From Parcubacteria group bacterium ADurb.Bin192 (GTDB taxonomy: Bacteria > Patescibacteriota > Patescibacteriia > 2-12-FULL-60-25), in contig MWCR01000013.1 of the NCBI GenBank assembly GCA_002070095.1, positions 1 through 38,495 on the forward strand: a stretch of DNA of 38,495 nt, written 5' to 3'. The first letter of the stretch is position 1. Every line of letters starts with the position of its first letter. Shown in pieces: positions 13,008-19,905 of this stretch. The position numbers and the translations under genes were made by a program. The notes beneath the pieces were generated by a model. The model was not told where the DNA came from. It did not search any database and worked only from the letters and a program-made list of their open reading frames with translations.

Positions 13008-14171
13008 TCAGCTGGCTGCGGGTGGGTCGCTGGGGAGTTTTTCCTTGATCTCCCCGAGCTTTTCACGCCAGTCGGCCTTGGGCTCGCCTGCGGGCTGCTT
13101 GGCCTTCTTCGTCTTCTTGCCGTTGCTGCCGGCCGTGGGCGCCTTGGGCTCGTCGAGCACCAGGGCGTCAGCCGGGAGCAAGCTGTTGGGGAGCAGGAGC
13201 GCTCCGCCGACCGCCTGCACGAAGCCCGGGGAGCAGCGGAAGCACAAGAAGCTAGCGCAGAACCTGAGCGCGGTCCGGATGTCCATCAAGATGAACACCG
13301 GCTTGTTGTAGCGCCTGAACTCGCAGAGCATCACTCCCGAAGCCACGATGTCCGTGCTCTTTTTGGAGCCGGTCGCGGATACGGTGCGAGAGTGTTCGAC
13401 CGTGCCCGTAATGGCGATGAATTGGTCGTACTCCTCGTTCTGCGTCTTGGTTGCTTCTTCGTCTTCGTCGCGCTCCGCGGCCTCGATTGCCTCGGTTCCG
13501 CCGGCCCAACGTGGTTCGAAGTTCTTCTTCGGGTGGTCCGAGAGCATGGGGTGATCCACGCCGTACATCAGCTGGTCGAGCCGGAAAGGAATCTCTTCCT
13601 TCCAGCCGTCGCGTCCGAGGCGGGGGACGCCACTGCCGTCGACCGGGTATTTCAGGTCGAGGAAATGCAGTTCCGCCTCGTCGGCCTCGATCATGCGCTT
13701 GAGGTCAGTGTTCAGCCCGGCTCCGTACTGCTTGAGCAGCCGTTCCTTGCGCTTGGCGTCCTCGACGAGCGTCTGCGTTCCGATCATGAACCAGATGTTG
13801 GTCCGGCTCATGTCGTAGTACGCGCCTTCCTTGTCGCCCGTCTCGTCGACGAGCTCCTCGACCATGTCGGGCGAAAGCGGCATAGGCCGGTTCTGCCTCC
13901 GGTTGATGAAGAACTCGTTTGATACTGAGAACCTGACGTTGGGGTAGGCGCCCCAGTAGTCGCCTCCCCAGAACGAGCTCACGTCCACGCTGATGGTGCG
14001 TGGCTTGGCTGGCAGAACGACCTTCTTCGCAAGCAGGAGCTTGCGGGCCGTTTCTTTGTTGTCCACGAACCCATGCGTGATGCAACGCGCAGCTTCGTGG
14101 GCGTTGATGCCGATGGCCTTGGCCACGCTCTCCATGAGCACGCCGACCCTGATTCCGCCTTTGCTTTCCAT
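13008..14171 (-). CDS. G+C-rich orphan protein of unknown function
   Basis: 387 residues, family not recognised. Coding is supported by a clear ribosome site (GAGGAG ahead of ATG at 14171), a strong and consistent third-position G/C preference in this frame, and a protein-like composition. Visible parts: an alpha-helical N-terminus (VLMESVAKAIGINAHEAARC), an aromatic stretch (VSSFWGGDYWGAYPNVRFSV, about 63-82), a charged middle with an acidic run (ERDEDEEATKTQNEEYD, about 230-246), a Cys-containing hydrophobic segment (LRFCASFLCFRCSPG, about 304-318), and a Lys/Pro/Ala-rich low-complexity tail. There is no signal peptide and no known catalytic motif. Codon use (AAG, GGC, CTC, GTC) differs sharply from the TTG/GGT/AAA style of neighbours, which points to transfer. 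It sits with its own promoter, leader and terminator inside ~200-bp inverted repeats. Confidence 0.75.
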   Translation of the reverse strand: MESKGGIRVGVLMESVAKAIGINAHEAARCITHGFVDNKETARKLLLAKKVVLPAKPRTISVDVSSFWGGDYWGAYPNVRFSVSNEFFINRRQNRPMPLSPDMVEELVDETGDKEGAYYDMSRTNIWFMIGTQTLVEDAKRKERLLKQYGAGLNTDLKRMIEADEAELHFLDLKYPVDGSGVPRLGRDGWKEEIPFRLDQLMYGVDHPMLSDHPKKNFEPRWAGGTEAIEAAERDEDEEATKTQNEEYDQFIAITGTVEHSRTVSATGSKKSTDIVASGVMLCEFRRYNKPVFILMDIRTALRFCASFLCFRCSPGFVQAVGGALLLPNSLLPADALVLDEPKAPTAGSNGKKTKKAKQPAGEPKADWREKLGEIKEKLPSDPPAAS

Positions 14172-14893
14172 GACTCTCTCCTCGTTGCACGGCTCTCTGG
14201 CCGCATTAGTTGCGTTCTGTCATTGCGAGGTCGCCCTGTCATCCTGATCGCAGTGAAGGATCTGGTGTGGACGACCGCGGTAACCTGCTAGTTTGTCATT
14301 CTGAACGCAGTGAAGAATCTGGTTCCTGAACGCAGTGAAGAATCTGGTTCGACTCTCTTGCATCCATCGTGACAGTTTTCATGCGGTAAAACCGCGGTCT
14401 ACCGGTTCCAGTGTCTTCAAAAATTATTTCTTCTGGATTATTTCCTTTCTTTGTCGAGGTCCGTCTTGATTGGCGGTCTGACCACCCCTTCTTACAAAAG
14501 GAGGGGGAGGAGGTGGTTTGATCGCCAATCAAGTTTTAATTACGCAAAATGCAAGGATTACAATTGGAAAAGGGTTTCCCGGCCCGTCCGGCCGGATGGT
14601 TGAATCCGGTCGAATATTTTTGGCATGAGGTAAGCCCTTGGTAATTTCCTTAGCTGTCAAAACGGTTGCCCGTCGTGCCGGGACCATTGCGTATGATCCG
14701 GGCGCGTCGAGTGAGCGCTCTGCCCAGGTGGAGGCGAGATTCATGGGTGTGACAATTGTCATCCACGAATATGTAAATATGCTTGATTTTTCTTCAAGTC
14801 CAGCCATAGCCGGAGTTAAGAAAGTCTCGCATATAAGCCCCGCGTCGCCGCGGAGTTACCCCTCCATTTGGCCGGAGCGCTCTGTCCAAAGAA
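14172..14893 (-). other. Long leader (~720 nt) of the orphan gene
   Basis: Transcription from the promoter at 14928-14900 would give a leader of about 720 nt. The distal part holds hairpins, for example GGATCA/TGGTCC (about 14700-14682) inside GCCCG/CGGGC, and CCGGAT/ATCCGG near 14613-14596. CAGAGCGCTC occurs twice (near 14878 and 14720). An 11-bp perfect helix CTTGATTGGCG/CGCCAATCAAG spans 14465-14533; on the plus strand it is followed by TTTT and could terminate there. The last 150 nt (14214-14360) are dispersed repeats (GTCATTGCGAG, three GAACGCAGTGAAGAATCTGG-like units). A 92-codon minus frame (14807-14529) has no ribosome site and is not called. Confidence 0.5.
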
Positions 14894-14899
14894 TCGCAA

Positions 14900-14928
14900 A
14901 ACTTAGCAGATATCCCGCTTTTTGTCAA
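14900..14928 (-). promoter_or_regulatory. Promoter of the orphan-gene unit
   Basis: On the minus strand TTGACA (14928-14923) and TAAGTT (14905-14900) are 17 bp apart. The promoter lies immediately inside the right inverted repeat. Confidence 0.6.
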
Positions 14929-14940
14929 GGGGCTCTGACA

Positions 14941-15172
14941 AACATGTAGCATGTAACATGTAGCATGTAACAACGTCCACAACTTCCCGCATCAAACTCA
15001 TCATGTCATTGCGAGCGAGTCCGACGAGTGTGGCAATCTATTAATAACCAATGCATCAATCACCAATAACCAATCACCAATTATTTAATGATCAATAATC
15101 AATTATTCATATTAGATTTCTGCCTTCCCGCTTCGTTAACCCAACTTCACATAAAGCTTCGATGGATTCAGC
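14941..15172. repeat. Right inverted repeat of the orphan-gene unit
   Basis: Reverse complement of 12664-12864, with about 30 bp extra (a second ATTGATTATTGATCA-like piece). It begins with the ATGTAGC/ATGTAAC block and ends with the TGGATTCAGC word. Together the repeats bracket 12865-14940, which holds exactly one promoter, leader, gene and terminator. Confidence 0.85.
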
Positions 15173-15287
15173 TTTGCGGGGCAGGCCGCGAGGAAAACGA
15201 AGTCGTTATGTCGTGGCTGGTTTGACGTAGGACGCTGTGGACGTGAGAGGACGTGATGGACGCTAGGTACGTGATGTACGTTAGTGG
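15173..15287. repeat. GGACGT-type degenerate tandem repeats
   Basis: GACGTAGGACGCTGTGGACG, GGACGTGATGGACGCTAGG and TACGTGATGTACGTTAGT: irregularly spaced copies of (G)GACGT. The same kind of array occurs at 34841-34960 and 37466-37625. Confidence 0.65.
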
Positions 15288-15470
15288 CTATTCCGTAAAA
15301 GTCTTCTTAGGGTGCTTTTCCTTACGGTTATAAGCCTTTTTATTCAGATGTAATTGGCTGGCCGGAGCGCTTGTTTTGCGGATTTTTTTATCCAATTGTT
15401 GCTTGTTTAAAGTCAAAATAAGCCCGTTTTTATTGGGTTTGGCGGTGGTATAGGCTTTTTGTTTAGGCAT
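15288..15470 (-). CDS. Possible small basic protein
   Basis: A 60-codon frame starting MPKQKAYTTAKPNKNGLILT, rich in Lys, Asn and Gln. It has no hydrophobic segment and no recognised family. There is no good ribosome site, but most genes here lack one. It lies just downstream of the end of ncRNA B on the same strand and could be read from the same promoter if that RNA does not terminate. Its composition is like that of real small basic ribosome- or nucleic-acid-binding proteins, but a 60-codon frame may occur by chance. Confidence 0.4.
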   Translation of the reverse strand: MPKQKAYTTAKPNKNGLILTLNKQQLDKKIRKTSAPASQLHLNKKAYNRKEKHPKKTFTE

Positions 15471-15488
15471 ATCAACTGCCTAAAGAAT

Positions 15489-15897
15489 ACAAAAATCCCT
15501 CGATAAAGTGAAGGGGGACCGCTTTTGAGGAGTACCTCGAGCGGTCGCGACGCTTTGCTTATGAATACCCAGTTTGCACCAGGTTAAGATAAGCTAGGCG
15601 TCTCTCAACGCGGAAGCCGCGTATGAGTTCTTCTCTCCTCCACTTTATTGAGGGATTGATTGCGCCGAGACGGTTATAGAGGTTATCCCGCCAGAGCGGG
15701 ATAGCGGTTCGCGTCAGCCGAAGCTTCGTGAACCATGGGGTTGTTGCTGACATCATGTTCCAGTCGAAACCGGATCATGAAGTCCTCCTTCCCCAATCTG
15801 CGACAGATCCATGTTTGGGTGCCGCAAGATTTTTTGCCGCCGCATGTCTGCGGGGTCCTCCTCTATAACTGTCCCGGCGAATTTATACTTTAAAGAA
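15489..15897 (-). ncRNA. Candidate structured ncRNA B (~400 nt, two domains)
   Basis: The minus strand has a consensus promoter (15932-15904) and then almost continuous helices. Domain I is closed by a 20-nt helix pairing 15879-15860 with 15682-15663 (19 of 20 pairs, including GU). Inside it are CCGCA/TGCGG, ATCTG/CAGAT, TCATG/CATGA, GTCAGC/GCTGAC (15751-15746 with 15718-15713) and ATCCCGC/GCGGGAT (15702-15696 with 15691-15685). Domain II is closed by a 17-bp helix (15657-15641 with 15510-15494) around ACGCGG/CCGCGT, GACGC..GCTTAT/ATAAGC..GCGTC and GACCGC..GAGG/CCTC..GCGGTC hairpins. TTTTT follows (15495-15491). No RNase P, tmRNA, SRP or rRNA core sequences were recognised. It is divergent from rpoBC. 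Confidence 0.65.
15683..15778 (-). CDS. Possible 31-residue peptide inside ncRNA B
   Basis: ATG at 15778 is preceded by GGAGGA (15788-15783), one of the best ribosome sites in the window, and the frame stops at 15683. It reads MIRFRLEHDVSNNPMVHEAS and ends RYPALAG. The frame overlaps the GTCAGC and ATCCCGC helices of domain I, so the apparent start signal may be chance within a purine-rich junction. Confidence 0.25.
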   Translation of the reverse strand: MIRFRLEHDVSNNPMVHEASADANRYPALAG

Positions 15898-15903
15898 CAA
15901 AAT

Positions 15904-15932
15904 AATATACCATAAAATTCAGATTTTGTCAA
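15904..15932 (-). promoter_or_regulatory. Strong promoter of ncRNA B
   Basis: On the minus strand TTGACA (15932-15927) and TATATT (15909-15904) are exactly 17 bp apart, the closest match to the sigma-70 consensus in the window. Palindromes at 15952-15991 lie 20-60 bp upstream. Confidence 0.75.
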
Positions 15933-15951
15933 GGGTTCTTGGCAGTGTTTT

Positions 15952-16044
15952 TTGGCTAATTTTAGCCAAAATAAATTGGCTAAGTTAAGCCTTTTTTGTC
16001 ACTTGTTTTGGGTGCCTGATAAAAAATAGACTGAAATTAGCCAA
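15952..16044. promoter_or_regulatory. TTGGCTAA palindromes between ncRNA B and rpoB promoters
   Basis: TTGGCTAATTTTAGCCAA (15952-15969) has 8-bp perfect arms. TTGGCTAAGTTAAGCC (15976-15991) is a near copy and TTAGCCAA (16037-16044) a half site. Both divergent promoters flank them. A fourth copy lies at 34067-34084 upstream of the ncRNA E promoter. They look like operators for a dimeric regulator. Confidence 0.5.
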
Positions 16045-16076
16045 AATAGTAGACAACAGTATGCACAGAGGATCTC

Positions 16077-16105
16077 TTGACTGTTCTTTACAAGAATGGA
16101 ATAAT
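16077..16105 (+). promoter_or_regulatory. rpoBC promoter
   Basis: TTGACT (16077-16082) and AATAAT (16100-16105) are 17 bp apart, giving a leader of about 320 nt before rpoB. A TATAAA at 16414-16419, about 10 bp before the ATG, might add a near-leaderless start, but it has no good -35 box. Confidence 0.55.
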
Positions 16106-16133
16106 TACGCGCGCGAACTAAATTTGACAGATG

Positions 16134-16288
16134 GGAAACGTACTGTTCTCGTTTCCTGCGCTTAATCCCGGCTTTTCATGAGCAGAGAATTGTCAGGATT
16201 AGAGCCAATTATTTAACTTGCCGGCCTAATGAGTACCTGCATTTAAATTATTCTTGTAAGAATCCTCCAAACAAAAAGGGGGATTTTT
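16134..16288 (+). promoter_or_regulatory. rpoBC leader with a terminator-like hairpin (possible attenuator)
   Basis: Three hairpins follow the promoter: GGAAACG/CGTTTCC (16134-16140 with 16150-16156), TAATCC/GGATTA (16163-16168 with 16196-16201), and AATCCTCC/GGGGGATT (16261-16268 with 16278-16285) followed by TTTTT. The last is an intrinsic-terminator shape 140 nt before rpoB. Some transcription would end here unless it is read through. Confidence 0.5.
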
Positions 16289-16429
16289 GCGTCCTGTCGG
16301 TTCGTCTGATTTTGTCATAATCCATTAAAAACCCTGTCATGGTTTCTGGCCACAGCCCTGCCCTACGCCCGTTCGGTCCGCGCGCGTGGGCCTGGCCGGT
16401 TATGATGATAGGCTATAAAAATTTTGTAC

Positions 16430-19400
16430 ATGCCTAAGCAGGTTTTCCGTCGTCAGCCCACGCAGGATACTGAACGACGCTACTTTACCGCCTCCCGCGA
16501 TGCCATGGCCTTGCCCGATCTTATCGAGGTCCAAAGGCAAAGCTACCGCTGGTTCTTGGAATCAGGTTTGAAAGAACTGTTTCAAGAAATTTCACCCATC
16601 CGCGATTTTATCGGCCGGGATCTGGAACTGTGGTTTACCGATTATCTGATCGATGAACCCAAATTCGATGAAAAGACTTCGAAGTTGAAAAATATTACCT
16701 TCGAAGCTCCTCTGCGCGTTAAAACCAAGCTATTGAATAAACGCACCGAGGAAAGCAAGGAACAGGAAATATATTTGGGCGATCTGCCGGTTATGACGGA
16801 TCGCGGTACTTTTGTCATCAACGGCATCGAGCGCGTGATCGTGTCCCAGCTGGTGCGTTCGGCCGGTGCCTTTTTTACGGCCGAAGTGGCCCGCGGCCGC
16901 CGGTATTACGGCGCCAAGGTGATTCCCAACCGCGGTGCTTGGCTGGAATTCGAAACCGATACCAATAATGTCATTTGGGTTAAAATCGACAGAAAGCGCA
17001 AAGTGGCTGCTTCCGCTTTGCTTAGAACTTTCGGTTTGACCACGGATGAAGATATCGTCGAGGCTTTCAAAGACACGGATATCCATCCTTTGAATAAGTA
17101 CATGGAATCAACCGTGGCCAAAGACGTGGCCAAGAATGAGGATGAGGGCAATATCGAGGTTTACAAACGCATCCGTCCCGGAGATCTGGCGACCGCGGAT
17201 AATGCCAAGTCTTTGATTCACTCCATGTTTTTCAAGTTTGAGCGTTATGATTTAGGTCCGGTTGGACGCTACAAATTCAATCAGCGTTTTGGCATGCCTT
17301 GGGATGATCAAATGGTGACCAAAGAAGAAAACCGCATTTTGTCCAAGGAAGATTTGATTTTGATTCTGAAAGAAATTATTCGTTTAAACAACACGCAGGA
17401 AGAACCGGATGATGTGGATCATTTGGGCAACAGGCGCGTGCGCGCCGTGGGTGAGCTTTTGCAAAGCCGTTTCCGCATCGGTTTGGCCCGCATGGAACGC
17501 ATCGTGAAAGACAGAATGTCCACTCAAGAAATTTCCACCTTGTCTCCCGGACGTTTGGTTAATGCCAGACCGGTTATCGGCGCGGTGCGCGAATTTTTCA
17601 TGTCATCACAATTGTCGCAGTTCATGGATCAGACCAATCCTTTATCCGAGCTGGAACATAAAAGGCGTTTGTCGGCCACGGGTCCGGGCGGCTTGTCGCG
17701 TGAAAGAGCGGGTTTTGAAGTGCGCGACGTGCATCGCACGCATTATGGCCGTATTTGTCCCATTCAATCACCGGAAGGTCCGAACATCGGTCTGGTGGGT
17801 CACATGGCCAGCTATTCCCGCATCAATGAATATGGTTTTGTGGAGACTCCCTACCGTAAAGTGAAAAATTGGGCTGACAACGACGGACAAGACGGCGTGG
17901 GTCATGTTTTGCGCGTGGAAGTACGCGACGGCGAAGGTAAGGCGGTGGCCAAGGCGGGCGAAGAAATCACCAAAGATCTGGCCAAGAAGATGGCCAAGGT
18001 TTCTATCAATAAATTGCCCATCGTGCCTATTGTTACTAATGAGATTGTTTATTTGAACGCTTTTACCGAAGAACGCGGAACCACGGCTCCGGCCACCACG
18101 CCCATTGCGCGTGACGGCCATTTTATGGTCGAAAGAACTCCGGCTCGTAAAAACGGAGAACCGACCATGGTGGATGTGCACGAAATAGATTATGTGGATG
18201 TCTCTTCCAAACAAATTTTATCCATCAGTACGTCGCTGATTCCGTTTGTGGAACATGATGATGGCCAGCGCGCGCTCATGGGATCCAACATGCAACGTCA
18301 GGCCGTGCCTTGTATCAAGCCCGAAGCTCCGATTGTGGGTACGGGTGTGGAAAGGCGCGCGGCGGTTGATTCGGGCCACGCTATTTTGGCTCCGGATGAC
18401 GGGGAAATTGTGGGCTTGTCCGCCAATTACATTGAATTGAAGGCCGAAGACGGCAAGATCCGCCGGTATGATTTGGTTAAGTTCCAAAGATCCAATCACT
18501 CCACTTGCTTGAATCAGAGAGTGCGGGTCAACAAGGGTCAGAAAGTTTACGCGGGCGAAGTTTTGGTGGACGGCACGTCTTGTGAAAAAGGTGAGATGGC
18601 TTTGGGTCAAAATCTTTTGTGCGCTTACATCATTTGGGACGGCTATAATTATGAGGACGGCATCATCTTGTCCGAGCGTTTGGTGCGCCAAGACAGATTC
18701 ACCTCCATCAACATCGAGCATTTCGTAATGGATGTGCGCGATACCAAGCTGGGTCCGGAAGTGGTGACCAGTGATATTCCCAATGTGTCTGAAGAAAAAC
18801 TCAAGAATTTGGATGAGAACGGCGTAGTGCGCATTGGAGCAGAGGTGAAATCCGGAGATATTTTGGTGGGTAAAATTACGCCCAAAGGTGAAACTGATTT
18901 ATCGGCCGAAGAAAAATTATTGCGTGCCATTTTCGGAGAAAAAGCCCGCGACGTGCGTGATACTTCATTGTATTTACAGCATGGCGCGCATGGTAAAGTG
19001 GTGGGTATTACGGTGTTTACGCGTGAAAACGGCGACAAGCTTCAGCCCGGTGTTTTAAAACGCATTGTGGTGGCCGTAGCTGACCTTAGAAAAATCCAAG
19101 TGGGAGATAAATTAGCCGGACGCCATGGCAACAAAGGCGTTATTTCACGTATCGTGCCTTTGGCCGACATGCCTTTCTTGGAAGACGGCACGCCGATTGA
19201 TGTTATTCTGTCTCCTTTGGGCGTGGTTTCTCGTATGAACTTGGGCCAGACGCTTGAGACACATATGGGTTTGGCGGCCAATGCTTTGGGTTATCGCGTG
19301 GCTACGCCCGTGTTTGACGGCGTGCCCGAAGCGACCATCCGCGAACAATTGGTGGAAGCCGGTTTCCCGGATACGGGCAAAATTAAATTGTATGACGGCA

Positions 19401-19891
19401 GAACCGGTGAAGCGTATGAATACGAACCCACGGTCGGTTATAACTACATGTTAAAACTGAACCACATGGTGGAGGACAAGATTCATCAACGTTCGATCGG
19501 CCCGTATTCTTTGATCACGCAGCAGCCCTTGGGAGGCAAGGCTCAATCCGGAGGACAGCGTTTCGGAGAAATGGAAGTTTGGTCATTGGAAGCTTACGGT
19601 GCGGCGCATACTCTGCAAGAAATTTTGACCATCAAATCTGACGATGTGCCCGGCAGATCCAAGGCTTATGAATCAATCATTAAGGATGAAAGGATTACCA
19701 AGGTGAACGTGCCCGAATCATTTAATGTCTTGGTGCGTGAATTGAAGGGCTTGTGTTTGGACGTTGAATTATTGAAGAACGGTCAACGCCTGGAAGAAGT
19801 CAAACCCGAGCATGTGGCTAAGCCGGCGGCTCCGGCCGCGGGCGATGACATGGCCTGGGATTCACAGCCGGATGAATTTAGAGCTTCCTAA
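16430..19891 (+). CDS. rpoB: RNA polymerase beta subunit
   Basis: 1153 residues from the ATG at 16430; the in-frame TTG at 16424 is not needed. It forms the catalytic core of RNA polymerase with RpoC. The rifampicin-pocket region [20 protein letters not shown] (about 393-412) continues [20 protein letters not shown] and [18 protein letters not shown]. The C-terminal clamp motif [20 protein letters not shown] is intact. In E. coli numbering Asp516, His526 and Ser531 are kept, but Leu533 is Thr. The protein is shorter than E. coli RpoB (1342), as usual outside Proteobacteria. rpoC follows after 14 bp. Confidence 0.98.
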   Translation: MPKQVFRRQPTQDTERRYFTASRDAMALPDLIEVQRQSYRWFLESGLKELFQEISPIRDFIGRDLELWFTDYLIDEPKFDEKTSKLKNITFEAPLRVKTKLLNKRTEESKEQEIYLGDLPVMTDRGTFVINGIERVIVSQLVRSAGAFFTAEVARGRRYYGAKVIPNRGAWLEFETDTNNVIWVKIDRKRKVAASALLRTFGLTTDEDIVEAFKDTDIHPLNKYMESTVAKDVAKNEDEGNIEVYKRIRPGDLATADNAKSLIHSMFFKFERYDLGPVGRYKFNQRFGMPWDDQMVTKEENRILSKEDLILILKEIIRLNNTQEEPDDVDHLGNRRVRAVGELLQSRFRIGLARMERIVKDRMSTQEISTLSPGRLVNARPVIGAVREFFMSSQLSQFMDQTNPLSELEHKRRLSATGPGGLSRERAGFEVRDVHRTHYGRICPIQSPEGPNIGLVGHMASYSRINEYGFVETPYRKVKNWADNDGQDGVGHVLRVEVRDGEGKAVAKAGEEITKDLAKKMAKVSINKLPIVPIVTNEIVYLNAFTEERGTTAPATTPIARDGHFMVERTPARKNGEPTMVDVHEIDYVDVSSKQILSISTSLIPFVEHDDGQRALMGSNMQRQAVPCIKPEAPIVGTGVERRAAVDSGHAILAPDDGEIVGLSANYIELKAEDGKIRRYDLVKFQRSNHSTCLNQRVRVNKGQKVYAGEVLVDGTSCEKGEMALGQNLLCAYIIWDGYNYEDGIILSERLVRQDRFTSINIEHFVMDVRDTKLGPEVVTSDIPNVSEEKLKNLDENGVVRIGAEVKSGDILVGKITPKGETDLSAEEKLLRAIFGEKARDVRDTSLYLQHGAHGKVVGITVFTRENGDKLQPGVLKRIVVAVADLRKIQVGDKLAGRHGNKGVISRIVPLADMPFLEDGTPIDVILSPLGVVSRMNLGQTLETHMGLAANALGYRVATPVFDGVPEATIREQLVEAGFPDTGKIKLYDGRTGEAYEYEPTVGYNYMLKLNHMVEDKIHQRSIGPYSLITQQPLGGKAQSGGQRFGEMEVWSLEAYGAAHTLQEILTIKSDDVPGRSKAYESIIKDERITKVNVPESFNVLVRELKGLCLDVELLKNGQRLEEVKPEHVAKPAAPAAGDDMAWDSQPDEFRAS

Positions 19892-19905
19892 CCTACCAAA
19901 ATATT

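Noticed and set aside
13002-13922. 306-codon plus-strand frame opposite the orphan gene
   Set aside because: It is the antisense of a G+C-rich gene, where long shadow frames are expected. The minus strand has the ribosome site, promoter and terminator.
14334-14365. GGTTCGACTC word resembling a tRNA T-arm
   Set aside because: No acceptor, D or anticodon arms around it. It is the edge of a dispersed repeat unit.
14529-14949. 92-codon minus and 103-codon plus frames in the orphan-gene leader
   Set aside because: No ribosome sites, unlikely compositions, and both overlap hairpins. They are treated as chance frames in a leader.
15489-15897. ncRNA B as tmRNA (CGGTTTCGAC word and a frame ending ALAG)
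   Set aside because: No tRNA-like acceptor stem, T-arm or CCA-type end could be found at a matching distance. The GGTTTCGAC word lies in a hairpin of domain I.
15489-15897. ncRNA B as RNase P RNA
   Set aside because: The conserved core words (GAGGAAAGTCC, ACAGAA and the P4 complement) are absent. Only GAGGAGGACC is faintly similar, and it is paired elsewhere.
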